Assembly (NCBI RefSeq): GCF_014697025.1 | Contig: NZ_JACJRC010000016.1 | Coordinates: 62,001 to 126,000 of the forward strand | Reading direction: 5' to 3' | Length of the DNA stretch: 64,000 nucleotides | From: Alkalinema sp. FACHB-956 | GTDB lineage: Bacteria; Cyanobacteriota; Cyanobacteriia; Leptolyngbyales; Leptolyngbyaceae | Shown here: piece after piece, positions 1 to 8,149 of the stretch | How the letters are laid out: every line of letters begins with the position of its first letter | Position numbering within the stretch: the stretch's first letter is position 1 | Position numbers and translations under genes: made by a program | The notes under the pieces: model-generated | Database searches by the model: none | Told to the model about the DNA's origin: nothing | The model's input: only the letters and a program-made list of their open reading frames with translations

Positions 1-587
1 CCATCCCGCTTGGGGTGCGCCGAATAACTCGCCTGCGGGGACAACCCACCTAACGGATCCAGCCCCCGCGTCTCCAACGTCTGCAAATCCAACCCGTGGG
101 GCAGTCCCCCCTCCCACAGCGCCAACAGCCGATCGTCCAGCGCCAACACCGACGTATTCGCCGCATTCTTCAGCGATCGCCAGCGCTGCACCCAACTGTC
201 TGACCCGTGGCTGCCATAGCCACCATAGAGGAACCGCCCCGCCTGCTCCTCCGCCAAGTAGCCCGCCGTTTCCACATAGCGATAGGTTGCCGTCACCCCC
301 GCCGCCGCAAACTTAACCGCCAGAATCGCCCCATCCCCATCAAACCAATGGCCCACCCGGCGATGACCTCCGGTCGGTCGAAGACCATCCCCCCGTTCCA
401 GCCGCCCCGGCCCATTGCGATAGAGCGTTCCCCGCAGCCCTGGCGGTACCTGCCCCGCCACCACGGGCAACCCCTGCGCCCCAAACCCCTGGGCCGTATG
501 CAACACCGCCCCTGACCAAGCTTTTGCCCCAGCTTGATTTGCTCCAGTTTGATTTGACCCAGCGTTTGACTCAGCCTTCAGCACCAT
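1..587 (-). CDS. Carotenoid oxygenase (apocarotenoid-forming), N-terminal part, cut by window edge
   Basis: Reading down from ATG at 587 gives an open frame of about 195 codons that runs off base 1. It contains the family hallmarks RNGPGRLERG near residues 60-70 and GHWFDGDGAIL near residue 85, and it ends with a YSAHPKRD motif. That His is, by family knowledge, the first of four iron-ligand histidines of RPE65/ACO/CCD enzymes. These are seven-bladed propeller, non-haem Fe(II) dioxygenases that cleave (apo)carotenoids into retinal-type products. The first 35 residues (Ala/Asn/Gln-rich) are not conserved. The other three His ligands lie outside the window, so activity and substrate cannot be judged. 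Confidence 0.9.
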   Translation of the reverse strand, partial: MVLKAESNAGSNQTGANQAGAKAWSGAVLHTAQGFGAQGLPVVAGQVPPGLRGTLYRNGPGRLERGDGLRPTGGHRRVGHWFDGDGAILAVKFAAAGVTATYRYVETAGYLAEEQAGRFLYGGYGSHGSDSWVQRWRSLKNAANTSVLALDDRLLALWEGGLPHGLDLQTLETRGLDPLGGLSPQASYSAHPKRD

Positions 588-766
588 AGGACTCGATCGA
601 TAACAAATCGATAACAACAGGACAACCATTGCCACCCTAGCAGAAAACTTTGATCCGCCCAGATCCGCCCTCCAATCCCGTCCGGTGAACTGGCTCCTGT
701 CCCCGCGATCGAATCTCTTGATAAGTAATCATGCCTAACCCTAGTGCCTAACCTAGATAGGTCTGG

Positions 767-772
767 TACAAT
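767..772 (+). promoter_or_regulatory. Possible -10 element TACAAT
   Basis: TACAAT lies about 30 bases before the TTG start of the Rossmann-fold gene. There is no clear -35 box 16-18 bases upstream, so this is a weak inference. Confidence 0.25.
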
Positions 773-801
773 GCCGAATGTCGTTTTAGATAAATCGAAC
801 G

Positions 802-1305
802 TTGAGCCAGTCGATTGATCTACCTAAGGTAGACGAATTTCTACAAGAGCTAGCAACCATTCAGCAGACAGGCTCGAAGCGGGTTGCTATGTTGGGGTCG
901 CGTCATGTACCAATTACGCATCAAAAGCTGATTGAACTCATGACCTTTGCACTGGTGTCTGAAGGGAACCGAGTCATCACTTCGGGGTCAACGGGCACCA
1001 ACTTCGCCGCAATCCGGGGCGCACTCCGAGCTGATCCATCTCTATTGACCGTGATTTTGCCCCAGAGCCTCGATCGCCAGCCTACGGAATCCCGTGAGCA
1101 GCTTGAGAGTGTTATGAACTTGGTGGAACATCCCGAAAACAACGATTTGTCCTTGGGTGAAGCCAGCGCCCTGTGCAACCAAGAGATTATCTCGCGGTGC
1201 CAGCAGTTGATTTGTTTCGCCTTCCACGACAGCCGCACCCTGCTGCAAACCTGCAAGGAAGCCGAAGAACAACGCAAGGTCGTCACGATCTTTTATTTTG
1301 ACTAA
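802..1305 (+). CDS. DprA/LOG-like Rossmann-fold protein (conserved in cyanobacteria)
   Basis: A 167-residue protein starting at TTG; the nearer ATG codons at 772 and 778 are out of frame or stop at once. It shows a Rossmann-like pattern: RVAMLGSRHVP near residue 27 and ITSGSTGTNFAAIRGA near 58-73, followed by VILPQSL. This glycine-rich GSR...TSG...G arrangement is that of the DprA/LOG (SLOG) nucleotide-binding fold, and homologues in cyanobacteria are often named DNA recombination-mediator protein A. At this length it lacks the extra domains of true DprA, so a role in DNA uptake is not established. Monocistronic, with MAPEG 175 bases downstream. Confidence 0.7.
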   Translation: MSQSIDLPKVDEFLQELATIQQTGSKRVAMLGSRHVPITHQKLIELMTFALVSEGNRVITSGSTGTNFAAIRGALRADPSLLTVILPQSLDRQPTESREQLESVMNLVEHPENNDLSLGEASALCNQEIISRCQQLICFAFHDSRTLLQTCKEAEEQRKVVTIFYFD

Positions 1306-1450
1306 ACCATTCTGGCGAGCCAACAATAACGATCCTGCATCAACCAGCCACTCAGTCAGGTCATTCTGTCTGTGTGGGTTTATTGTGCAGCTTCAAAATT
1401 GTTGGATGAGAGTGGATTTTTTGATGGCATAATCCTTGTCTGACAAGGCT

Positions 1451-1476
1451 AGGCAAAACTAGGCAAAACTAGGCAA
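1451..1476 (+). repeat. Short tandem repeat, 10-bp unit aggcaaaact
   Basis: Two perfect copies and a partial third copy end 4 bases before the MAPEG start codon, covering the place where a ribosome-binding site would be. No Shine-Dalgarno sequence is visible. Confidence 0.7.
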
Positions 1477-1480
1477 GATC

Positions 1481-1903
1481 ATGTTTCTTTCTCAATTACC
1501 GATACAAACGGTGCTGCTAGGGGCGATCGCCACAGCAGCCTTTTTAGTGTATTTGCCCTTTATGGCGGTGGGCTATGCACGGGCCACTAAAGGCTACGAC
1601 ACCTCGGCTCCCCGCGCCATGTTTGACCAACTGCCAGACTGGGGCAAACGCGCCACCTGGGCTCACCAGAATGGTTGGGAAGCCTTCGCGATTTTTACAG
1701 CCGCCGCTCTAATGGCCTACGTTGCGGGGGTAGACTCCGATAGCGCTCGTTGGGCTGTGGTGCTGCATTTGATCGCTCGCACTCTCTTTCCCCTGTTCTA
1801 TATTTTCAACATCCCACCCCTGCGATCGTTGATGTTTGGGATCGGGTCGTTAGCCAGCTACAGCCTGATGTATTTAAGTATTCTCCAGAGCTTATCGAAG
1901 TAA
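1481..1903 (+). CDS. MAPEG family membrane protein
   Basis: A 140-residue protein with about four hydrophobic segments (roughly residues 8-30, 67-84, 92-108 and 115-136). The loop around residues 58-72 carries [13 protein letters not shown], the typical (H/N)xNxxEx2-3F-like motif of the MAPEG superfamily (membrane-associated proteins in eicosanoid and glutathione metabolism). Bacterial members are small integral membrane proteins with glutathione-transferase or peroxidase activity in some cases. The substrate here is unknown. The stop is followed by a 128-base gap to the YajQ gene on the same strand. Confidence 0.85.
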   Translation: MFLSQLPIQTVLLGAIATAAFLVYLPFMAVGYARATKGYDTSAPRAMFDQLPDWGKRATWAHQNGWEAFAIFTAAALMAYVAGVDSDSARWAVVLHLIARTLFPLFYIFNIPPLRSLMFGIGSLASYSLMYLSILQSLSK

Positions 1904-2031
1904 CCCCAGTTTGGGTCATCATTTGTACCAGGCTGGTTACTCAACCGAGTGGATTCATCGAGTTGATTCACCGAGTGGATTCAAGGACAAGCGCGTCCCC
2001 CTTTGCAAAGATTAAGGTAACGATTAGACCT

Positions 2032-2523
2032 ATGGCTGGAACCTATTCATTTGATATCGTGAGCGATTTCGATCGGCAGGAATTAGTCAATACCGTCGAT
2101 CAAGTTACCCGAGAAGTCAACAGTCGCTACGACCTGAAGGATACCAACACCACGCTGGAACTGGGCGAACAAGCGATCGTGGTTAATACCGCCAGCGAAA
2201 TGACTCTACAGGCGGTGACGGATATTCTGGCGCAAAAGGCATCGAAGCGGGGCCTCTCGCTGAAAATCTTCGACTACGGCAAAATCGAAACCGCCAGCGG
2301 CAACCGGATTCGCCAGGAAATCACCCTGAAAAAAGGCATCAGCCAAGAAATCGGCAAGCAGATTACTAAGCTGATCCGGGATGAGTTTAAAAAAGTCCAA
2401 GGCTCAATCCAAGGGGATGCGGTTCGTGTGTCGGCTAAATCCAAAGATGAACTACAAGCTGTCATCCAACGCATGAAGCAGGAAGAATTCCCCGTCGCCC
2501 TGCAATTCAACAACTTCCGTTAA
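2032..2523 (+). CDS. YajQ family cyclic-di-GMP/nucleotide-binding protein
   Basis: A 163-residue protein beginning [18 protein letters not shown], the conserved N-terminus of YajQ. The open frame extends upstream to 1750, but that part overlaps MAPEG in another frame and has no family similarity, so ATG 2032 is chosen. YajQ folds as two RNP-like domains; the second repeat is seen as [18 protein letters not shown] near residues 105-122. Some YajQ proteins bind c-di-GMP and act as effector subunits, others bind tRNA or nucleotides. The repeat element at 2544-2589 follows the stop. Confidence 0.93.
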   Translation: MAGTYSFDIVSDFDRQELVNTVDQVTREVNSRYDLKDTNTTLELGEQAIVVNTASEMTLQAVTDILAQKASKRGLSLKIFDYGKIETASGNRIRQEITLKKGISQEIGKQITKLIRDEFKKVQGSIQGDAVRVSAKSKDELQAVIQRMKQEEFPVALQFNNFR

Positions 2524-2543
2524 CCCGCATCCGGCCCACTAAA

Positions 2544-2589
2544 ATCCCCCCTGCGACATTCCCCCTTTTGAAGGGGGGCCAGGGGGGAT
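2544..2589. repeat. Nested C/G-rich inverted repeat of the type scattered in cyanobacterial genomes
   Basis: The outer arms ATCCCCCCTG (2544-2553) and CAGGGGGGAT (2580-2589) are perfectly complementary. They enclose an inner hairpin CCCCCTT/AAGGGGG (2561-2567 and 2571-2577, loop TTG). It lies between the convergent yajQ and ycf23 genes and could serve as a bidirectional terminator. Similar CCCCCTT...AAGGGGG elements are common dispersed repeats in cyanobacteria. Confidence 0.7.
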
Positions 2590-2660
2590 CGAATTTAGAG
2601 CATTAACAACAAAACGGGTTTAATGCGATCGATTCAACACGCCGAATCGATCGTCAGCCA

Positions 2661-3401
2661 TTACACCGCAACCTTTGCCGCATCCAACGCTTCCACCAAG
2701 CTGCGTACTGCTGCAACCATAGCGATTTCGCTGTTGAGTTGGTTGATGGCTGAGCCAACGCCCACACCCGCTGCACCCGCTGCCACAGCCATGGGAGCCG
2801 TCACGCTGGAAATCCCCGACGCGCAAAGCACAGGCACATTCACCGCATTGGAAATTTCGTAGGCCGCTGCCAAGGTGGGAGCCGCTTTTTCAATCAAGCC
2901 CAACACGCCAGCGCTTTGGGGCGCTGCACTGGTACCGCCTTCGGTTTGGATAATGTCTGCACCCGCTTCCACCAGCGCTTCTGCCAGGGCCACTTGCTCA
3001 TCCAGAGCGAGGACGTGGGGCACGGTGACGGAAAGGGTCACATCGGGCAGCAGGGCACGGGTTTGTTGCGTTAGGGCCAGCACTTCCGCCGCACCAAACA
3101 CTCGACCTTGGGCATAGAAGCTATCAAAGTTGCCAATTTCGATCAGGTCAGCCCCTGCTGCTACCGCCATCACGAACTGTTCCGGTTCCACCGCAGAGAC
3201 GCACACGGGCAGGTGGGTGAGTTCTTTGACCATGCGGATCAGGTCAGCATCGGCTGCGATGTCCACAAACGTTGCGCCACCCAGTTCTGCCGCCTTCACC
3301 ACCGCTGCCACATTGGCCCGATCGAAGTTTTGCAGGCCACTGATTACTTTCAGCGCACGCTTTTGTTCAAATGCACTCTGGAGCGTAGGAAGAATGGTCA
3401 T
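2661..3401 (-). CDS. Ycf23/DUF561 family TIM-barrel-like protein
   Basis: A 246-residue soluble protein. The sequence shows alternating strand and helix segments with GGATFVDIAADADL (around 40-53), VCVSAVEPEQFVMAVAAGADLIEIGNFD (around 66-93) and a C-terminal ASGISSVTAPMAVAAGAAGVGVGSAIN phosphate-binding-like loop. This pattern is characteristic of the Ycf23 family, encoded in cyanobacteria and in some algal plastid genomes and annotated DUF561. Function is not known; in a few reports it associates with nitrogen or carbon regulation. Convergent with yajQ. Confidence 0.85.
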   Translation of the reverse strand: MTILPTLQSAFEQKRALKVISGLQNFDRANVAAVVKAAELGGATFVDIAADADLIRMVKELTHLPVCVSAVEPEQFVMAVAAGADLIEIGNFDSFYAQGRVFGAAEVLALTQQTRALLPDVTLSVTVPHVLALDEQVALAEALVEAGADIIQTEGGTSAAPQSAGVLGLIEKAAPTLAAAYEISNAVNVPVLCASGISSVTAPMAVAAGAAGVGVGSAINQLNSEIAMVAAVRSLVEALDAAKVAV

Positions 3402-3537
3402 AGTTCTTTCTGGTTCAGAAAATGAGTTTCACCTATTTTAAAGGATCAAGGGTGTTAAGGCATCAGGGGCTGCTGGACTCGCACTAAGGGAGGCGATCGG
3501 GTTGCTGTCTAGATTGCGGCCTTAGTCTTTCCCCGAG

Positions 3538-4167
3538 TTAACGATCGGGTTTAATGCCAATCAAAAGCGCGAGTTCTAACCATTTCCAATAGCAATCCAC
3601 ATCGACAAACCCAATTTCCCGCAGCCATTGCAATTGCGTTCCCATCTCCAATAACTGATTTGATGGATCATCGTTTTCCGGCAAAATATTGAGCCTTTCT
3701 AAAAACCGATGGTGCACCCGTTGCGAAGGGGAGGCTACGTGTTCCAGATTGCAAAAAATACCGCCCGGTTGCAGGTGGCTAAAAATTTCCTGATAGAGCG
3801 ATCGCTTACGATCGTGGCTCAAGTGGTGAATCGCGAAACTGGAAACGATCGCGTCAAACTGACCTAGGTCGGGTAACGGCTGATCTAAATTGTGCTGAAC
3901 GATGGTAACGGTCGGATCATCGGCAAAGCGATCGCGCACTGCCGTCAGCATCGTGGGCGAGAAATCAAGGGCGGTGGCGACACTGACCGATCGGGTGGCT
4001 TTGACTAAGGCCAGTAAGCGACCATTGCCTGTCCCCAAGTCCAAGACGCGATCGATCTGTGGCGGTAAGTGTTCTAGCAGCGTAGTTTCGCCGTCTTTGC
4101 GGTGGGGAATGGTGTCGGCCCGTTCCAAATAGCTGAGGGCATGGCTGGCCTGATCCCAGAGGTTCAT
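3538..4167 (-). CDS. Class I SAM-dependent methyltransferase
   Basis: A 209-residue protein. Motif I VLDLGTGNGRLL lies near residues 42-53, the acidic end of strand 2 is seen at TALDFSPTML, and motif IV is QFDAIVSSFAIHHL near 105-118. This is the Methyltransf_25/UbiE-like fold. It has no membrane segment and no substrate-specific domain, so the acceptor is unknown. It is flanked by ycf23 on the same strand, 136 bases away, and a divergent aminotransferase on the other side. Confidence 0.85.
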   Translation of the reverse strand: MNLWDQASHALSYLERADTIPHRKDGETTLLEHLPPQIDRVLDLGTGNGRLLALVKATRSVSVATALDFSPTMLTAVRDRFADDPTVTIVQHNLDQPLPDLGQFDAIVSSFAIHHLSHDRKRSLYQEIFSHLQPGGIFCNLEHVASPSQRVHHRFLERLNILPENDDPSNQLLEMGTQLQWLREIGFVDVDCYWKWLELALLIGIKPDR

Positions 4168-4380
4168 AGAGACTCCCAGAAATGAAGATGATTGAATATA
4201 CTACAAATACTACAAACCTGCAAAACCAACTGTGCAAAATCTCTAGATGGAATTCTTGCTGATTGCTGGGGGGGATAAAATTCAGCAGACAGGGTGTTCC
4301 TGGTTTTGGATTGGGGCTAGAGTGGTTGAGGAGTCAGGGTTGTGGCTCTGCGGCTGGCAACTGACTGATGATTTCCTAGC

Positions 4381-4429
4381 CCACTTCTGACCCCGCTTCT
4401 AACTCACTTCTAACCCACTTCTAACCCAC
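4381..4429 (+). repeat. Degenerate 11-bp tandem repeat (cacttctaacc unit), about four copies
   Basis: Copies of ccacttctaac with small changes abut each other directly upstream of the aminotransferase start. The last copy ends about ten bases before the ATG and replaces any recognisable ribosome-binding site. Confidence 0.65.
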
Positions 4430-4438
4430 AGGTGATCT

Positions 4439-5668
4439 ATGCCGGACTGGTTCTCTCAATCTGCCGATCACACGATCGATCGTGCCCTGCCCGAATTTGT
4501 ACCCCATGCATCTCGTATGGCGCAAATTCAAGACCCGATTATTCCGATCGTGGGAGAGCTGATCCGCCAGCATCCGGGAACCATTTCCCTAGGACAAGGG
4601 GTAGTGAACTATCCGCCGCCGCCCCAGGCTTTGGAACAGGTAGCCCAGCAGTTTTCCAGTCCAGCGATGCATCTCTACAATGCAGTGGAGGGATTACCGG
4701 CGTTACGATCGGCGATCGGGCAAAAACTAGCCGTTGACAATCACATTCATCTCAGTGATTCCCAAGCCGTTGTGGTGACGGCGGGGAGTAATATGGCGTT
4801 TATGAATACCGTATTGGCGATTACGCAACCGGGGGATGAAATCATTTTATTAACGCCCTACTATTTCAACCATGAAATGGCGATCGGGATGGCGGGGTGT
4901 AAGGCAGTGCTGGTGCCGACGGATGCGAACTATCAGCCCAAGGTAGAGTGGATTCGGGCTGCGGTGACCGATCGAACACGGGCGATCGTAACGATTTCGC
5001 CCAATAATCCAACGGGGGCGGTGTATCCCCGCGAGACGTTACAGGCGATTAATCAACTGTGTCGGGAATATCAGATTTACCACATCAGCGATGAAGCCTA
5101 TGATTACTTTACCTATGGGGTTGAGCATGTTTCTCCCGCTTCCTTAGAGAATAGCGCTGACCATACAATTTCGTTGTTTAGTTTATCGAAAGCCTATGGG
5201 TTTGCGGGTTGGCGCATTGGCTATATGGTCATTCCCATAGCGTTGCTACCAGCGGTGCGCAAGATTCAAGATACGATTTTGATTTGTCCGCCTTTAGCAT
5301 CACAATATGCCGCGATCGGAGCGTTGCAGGTGGGCCGATCGTACTGTGAGGAAAAGTTCAAAGCCATTCAGCAAACGCGGGAAATTGTACTGAATGAGTT
5401 GGCGAAAATTTCCCACTTTTGTACAGTGCCACCGGCGGAGGGGGCATTTTACTTTTTCCTGCGGTTGGCAACGGAGGGGGATGCGATGGCGATCGTTGAG
5501 CAATTGGTGCAGCAATTTGGGGTGGCGGCGATTCCAGGGAGTACCTTTGGCATGACGGAGGGGTGTTATCTGCGGGTAGCCTATGGCGCATTGGCTCCAG
5601 AGACGGCGGCGGAAGGCATCGGGCGATTGGTCAAAGGGTTAGCCGCGATCGTAGACTCGGAGGGCTAA
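4439..5668 (+). CDS. PLP-dependent aminotransferase, class I/II (fold type I)
   Basis: A 409-residue protein of usual length for the AspC/AlaA family. Visible features are the substrate loop TISLGQGVVNYPPP near 48-60, SPNNPTGA with Asn190, ISDEAYDYF with Asp218, and the Schiff-base lysine Lys251 in SLSKAYGFAGWRIGY. The C-terminal arginine region is TEGCYLRVAYG. The exact amino donor and acceptor cannot be read from sequence; homologues include aspartate, kynurenine and methionine-type transaminases. Its stop overlaps the convergent Rpn-like gene by four bases, so no terminator fits between them. Confidence 0.92.
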   Translation: MPDWFSQSADHTIDRALPEFVPHASRMAQIQDPIIPIVGELIRQHPGTISLGQGVVNYPPPPQALEQVAQQFSSPAMHLYNAVEGLPALRSAIGQKLAVDNHIHLSDSQAVVVTAGSNMAFMNTVLAITQPGDEIILLTPYYFNHEMAIGMAGCKAVLVPTDANYQPKVEWIRAAVTDRTRAIVTISPNNPTGAVYPRETLQAINQLCREYQIYHISDEAYDYFTYGVEHVSPASLENSADHTISLFSLSKAYGFAGWRIGYMVIPIALLPAVRKIQDTILICPPLASQYAAIGALQVGRSYCEEKFKAIQQTREIVLNELAKISHFCTVPPAEGAFYFFLRLATEGDAMAIVEQLVQQFGVAAIPGSTFGMTEGCYLRVAYGALAPETAAEGIGRLVKGLAAIVDSEG

Positions 5669-6573
5669 TTCTCCGCTGGGTCTGGCTCGTCGAGGCTGGG
5701 CAGTTGGTCGAGGGGCAGTTGGGTGAGGCGGGCGATGGTTTCGGGGGCCATGCCTTCCCGCAACATGGCTAGGGCGATTTCACGGCTTTTGGCGACTGCA
5801 CCCTGTTCGATGCCCTGCTGGACGCCTTGTTCAATGCCCTGCTGGACACCTTGTTCGATACCTTGTTGAATCTTTTGGTTCCATTCGGCTTCAATTTGTT
5901 CGTAGGTAATCGCTAAGGCCATGGTTACCTCCTGGAGATCTTTACTTAGATTTTGCCTTGCTTTGAGGTTGGTCTGCAAGACGGTGATGTGACGGATGCT
6001 GAGTTCGCGGTAGGGATGGTTTTTAGGTAATGCCATGAGTTCTTGGATGGCGCGGCGTTGGACGTTGTCGCGCCCCAGAAGTCGGAGCCAGAGGGTGTCG
6101 AGGGTTTCGGGGAGTTGGTGGACGGCGATGACGGCGGCTCGATCGCCTTCTGGGAGGAAGTAGATGCCTTCGCCCCAGGTTTCGGTTTGGGTCATGCCGA
6201 ATTTTTTCTGCATGCGTTGGGAGAGGGTGGGGCTGATCATCCAGAGGAAGGGGCGTTGGTCGAATTGGAAGCGGCGGTTGTCCTGCTGGGCTTTGCGGAC
6301 GAGTTTGAAGCCGAGGATGGTGGATTTCGATCGACAGTTGCAGATTTCGGCTCCGGGGATGGCGTTGCGGAAGGGTTCGATCAGGCAGGGTTGGGTGATC
6401 ATACGCCCGAGGCGGCCAATGGGGGCGGGGAGGAGTTCGGGGTTGGGTTGGAAGTAGACATCGACGTTGCGGATTTCGCCGGAGATGGGGAATTCGGTTT
6501 CGACGGTGCCGAAGTCGGAGAGGAATTCTTTCATCCAGTCTTTGGCGAATTCGTCGTGGAGGGTGCGGGACAT
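5665..6573 (-). CDS. Rpn-like / PD-(D/E)XK nuclease-family protein with C-terminal QG-rich repeats
   Basis: A 302-residue protein. Residues around 20-40 (VETEFPISGEIRNVDVYF) and 80-100 (SKSTILGFKLVRKA) look like the degenerate restriction-endonuclease-like core of cyanobacterial Rpn/DUF4351-type proteins. These multiply as paralogues and are often misnamed flagellar assembly protein H. The C-terminus carries about four units of QQGIEQGV-like sequence, then a predicted helix AKSREIALAMLREGMAPETIARLTQLP of the kind that ends this family. I cannot prove nuclease activity. It overlaps the convergent aminotransferase by four bases. Confidence 0.7.
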   Translation of the reverse strand: MSRTLHDEFAKDWMKEFLSDFGTVETEFPISGEIRNVDVYFQPNPELLPAPIGRLGRMITQPCLIEPFRNAIPGAEICNCRSKSTILGFKLVRKAQQDNRRFQFDQRPFLWMISPTLSQRMQKKFGMTQTETWGEGIYFLPEGDRAAVIAVHQLPETLDTLWLRLLGRDNVQRRAIQELMALPKNHPYRELSIRHITVLQTNLKARQNLSKDLQEVTMALAITYEQIEAEWNQKIQQGIEQGVQQGIEQGVQQGIEQGAVAKSREIALAMLREGMAPETIARLTQLPLDQLPSLDEPDPAEN

Positions 6574-6655
6574 GGGGAATGGGTGGGAGAGTAGGAGGGT
6601 TAGGGATGATTGGGGGATAGTGAGGACAATGGGGATTGGAATGCTGGAGCGATTA

Positions 6656-6871
6656 CTAGGAGAGTCGATCGCGTTCCATCTTGCTCACATACTGCCAATT
6701 GGAACCAGGAACGGGAACGGGGGGACTCCAGCGCATCCTATCGCTAAACCGCAACACATACAATTGATTGATGGTGGATTGGACTTCTTCGCGGGTGCCC
6801 AAGAGATAAAATTGCAGGGGTTTACGATCGCCCTCGATCGCGCGATCGAGATCGTCAAAGCTAGCAAACAT
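6656..6871 (-). CDS. Small conserved-type hypothetical protein (71 aa)
   Basis: The frame is open from 6922, but ATG at 6871 is preceded by AGGAG at a normal distance (AGGAGAAATCCCC before the ATG), so this start is preferred. The product begins MFASFDDLDRAIEGDRKPLQ and contains LLGTREEVQSTINQLYVLRF, a soluble alpha/beta-looking sequence without a domain I recognise. It lies 82 bases upstream of the Rpn-like gene on the same strand and may be co-transcribed with it. A terminator hairpin separates it from trpF. Confidence 0.6.
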   Translation of the reverse strand: MFASFDDLDRAIEGDRKPLQFYLLGTREEVQSTINQLYVLRFSDRMRWSPPVPVPGSNWQYVSKMERDRLS

Positions 6872-6917
6872 GGGGATTTCTCCTGTGTAGGGATGGGAGG
6901 AAACCCCAAAAATTAAA

Positions 6918-6948
6918 GCCACCCTCTGTGCAGGACAAGTAGGGTGGC
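6918..6948 (-). terminator. Hairpin terminator on the minus strand
   Basis: GCCACCCT (6918-6925) pairs perfectly with AGGGTGGC (6941-6948). Read on the minus strand the stem is followed by TTTAATTTTT, the layout of an intrinsic terminator downstream of trpF and of the structured region between them. Confidence 0.65.
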
Positions 6949-6964
6949 CCGATCGAATGTTACA

Positions 6965-7165
6965 ATCCGTGTCAGACCGCCTAGCTGCTAATCTCAGCTT
7001 GGGGGGTTTAGCTGCCCTCCGTTGTTGGTAGCAACGTTGGGTAGCGCCTTAATTTTTGGGAAACAAGCTGATCGAATCGGGAAGTTAAACACGGTTGTAA
7101 TCAGCTATGGAAACATAGCCTACGGATAACTCGGGGAACTGTCAAGCACCGTGAGACACTTCGCA
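6965..7165 (+). ncRNA. Structured RNA candidate, possibly an orphan HEARO/omega RNA
   Basis: This stretch has no good ORF but several perfect stems in series: AGCTG/CAGCT (6983-6987 with 6995-6999), GGGGGG/CCCTCC (7001-7006 with 7015-7020), CGTTG/CAACG (7020-7024 with 7032-7036), AGCTGAT/ATCAGCT (7066-7072 with 7100-7106) and GCTATG-GAAA-CATAGC (7104-7119) with a GNRA loop. The last two share GCT and must alternate or be shortened. The segment ATAACTCGGGGAAC (7125-7138) recalls the 3' scaffold of IscB omega RNAs as I remember it. Being HEARO is inference; the structure itself is seen directly. No IscB or IsrB reading frame follows: trpF lies there on the opposite strand. Confidence 0.45.
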
Positions 7166-7236
7166 ACAATGGCGATCGGCAACATCAAACAGGCTTGCAT
7201 CCCGCGATCAGTGGCTAAATTCACCGGACAACAGGG

Positions 7237-7878
7237 CTAAGCAATGCGATCGCTCACCTGCTGAAACAACTGCTGCACCAGATCTAAATTTTTATCACCG
7301 GGCTGATTTTCTACCCCACTGGAAAGATCAATCCCCTGGGGCTGAATCAGGGTTAGGGCTTCGCGAACATTCTGGGGCGTCAGGCCCCCCGCCAGCAGCC
7401 ACGGCTTCTTAGGACGAAAGGTCTGCAACGTTTGCCAATCCAGCGTCTTGCCTGTGCCGCCGCCCAGCGTGGGGTGATAGGCATCCAGCAACAGCCAGTC
7501 TACATGGGGTTCATAGATTTGCGTATAGTCGAGATCCTCGATCGTGCGAATGCGAAACGCCTTAATCAATTCCACACCGGGCAATAATTCCCGCAGGCGA
7601 TCGCAGTCTTCCGTCGATTCGTTTCCGTGCAGTTGGATACTGGTCAACCCGGCAACCTTGGCAATTTCCCCGATCGCTGCGATCGTCTCATTCATGAACA
7701 CCCCCACCCGCGCCACCGTCTCCGGCAATTCTGCCCCAACGGCTTGGATCTGGGCTGGAGTCACATAGCGAGGTGACTGGGGCACACAGATAAACCCCAA
7801 GGCATTAGCCCCCAACGCCGCGATCGCCCGCCCTTGCTCCGGCATAGTAATGCCACAAATTTTAATACGCAAACCCAT
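7237..7878 (-). CDS. trpF: Phosphoribosylanthranilate isomerase
   Basis: A 213-residue TIM-barrel enzyme that converts N-(5-phosphoribosyl)anthranilate to CdRP, the third step of tryptophan synthesis. The N-terminal KICGIT holds the catalytic base Cys8. LGFICVPQSPRYV, the LHGNE strand and VDWLLLDAYHPTLGGGTGKT with the catalytic Asp are all present. LLAGGLTPQNV and GIDLSSGVE form the phosphate-binding end. It is a single gene, not fused to trpC and not near other trp genes, as is usual in cyanobacteria. Confidence 0.97.
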   Translation of the reverse strand: MGLRIKICGITMPEQGRAIAALGANALGFICVPQSPRYVTPAQIQAVGAELPETVARVGVFMNETIAAIGEIAKVAGLTSIQLHGNESTEDCDRLRELLPGVELIKAFRIRTIEDLDYTQIYEPHVDWLLLDAYHPTLGGGTGKTLDWQTLQTFRPKKPWLLAGGLTPQNVREALTLIQPQGIDLSSGVENQPGDKNLDLVQQLFQQVSDRIA

Positions 7879-8149
7879 GAAATATCGCCCTAGAAAGAAT
7901 AGAAACCCAGCTATATCAGCATTTCAGCATAGCTAATAGGCCAGCATCGCCCAAAATCTGTCACAGAATCCTCAAAGCTTCGTTGCAAAACTTAATCAGT
8001 TTGTTAACTCTTCAAACGATTGATCGAGATTGGTCAATCTATATCCCTATAATCCCATTAATGGCGATTCGCGCACCCACAACAGTGTTGCTCTCATTCC
8101 ACGACTCTAACGTGCGGTCGGTGAATTGCCAACAATTCGAAGTGTTGTC
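7879..8149. other. Gene-free spacer upstream of trpF
   Basis: No convincing coding sequence. An 81-codon open frame starting at 7983 has no recognisable domain and overlaps a better small candidate at 8150. This stretch should hold the trpF promoter, but I cannot point to its boxes. Confidence 0.4.

Noticed and set aside
293-515. Two small ORFs (plus 207-515, minus 293-484) and an apparent frameshift in the carotenoid oxygenase
   Set aside because: They are shadows of the oxygenase frame. The apparent frameshift came from miscounting a run of six G; with the correct count the minus frame is continuous from 587 to 1.
1750-2031. 94-codon upstream extension of the YajQ frame
   Set aside because: It overlaps MAPEG in another frame and has no similarity to YajQ, which starts at 2032 with its conserved N-terminus.
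6960-7160. 5S rRNA, tmRNA, SRP RNA or RNase P RNA
   Set aside because: The stretch lacks the conserved boxes of each (for example the 5S loop sequences, the tRNA-like end of tmRNA, and the GGAAGCAG-type SRP loop), so only a HEARO-like or unknown RNA remains.
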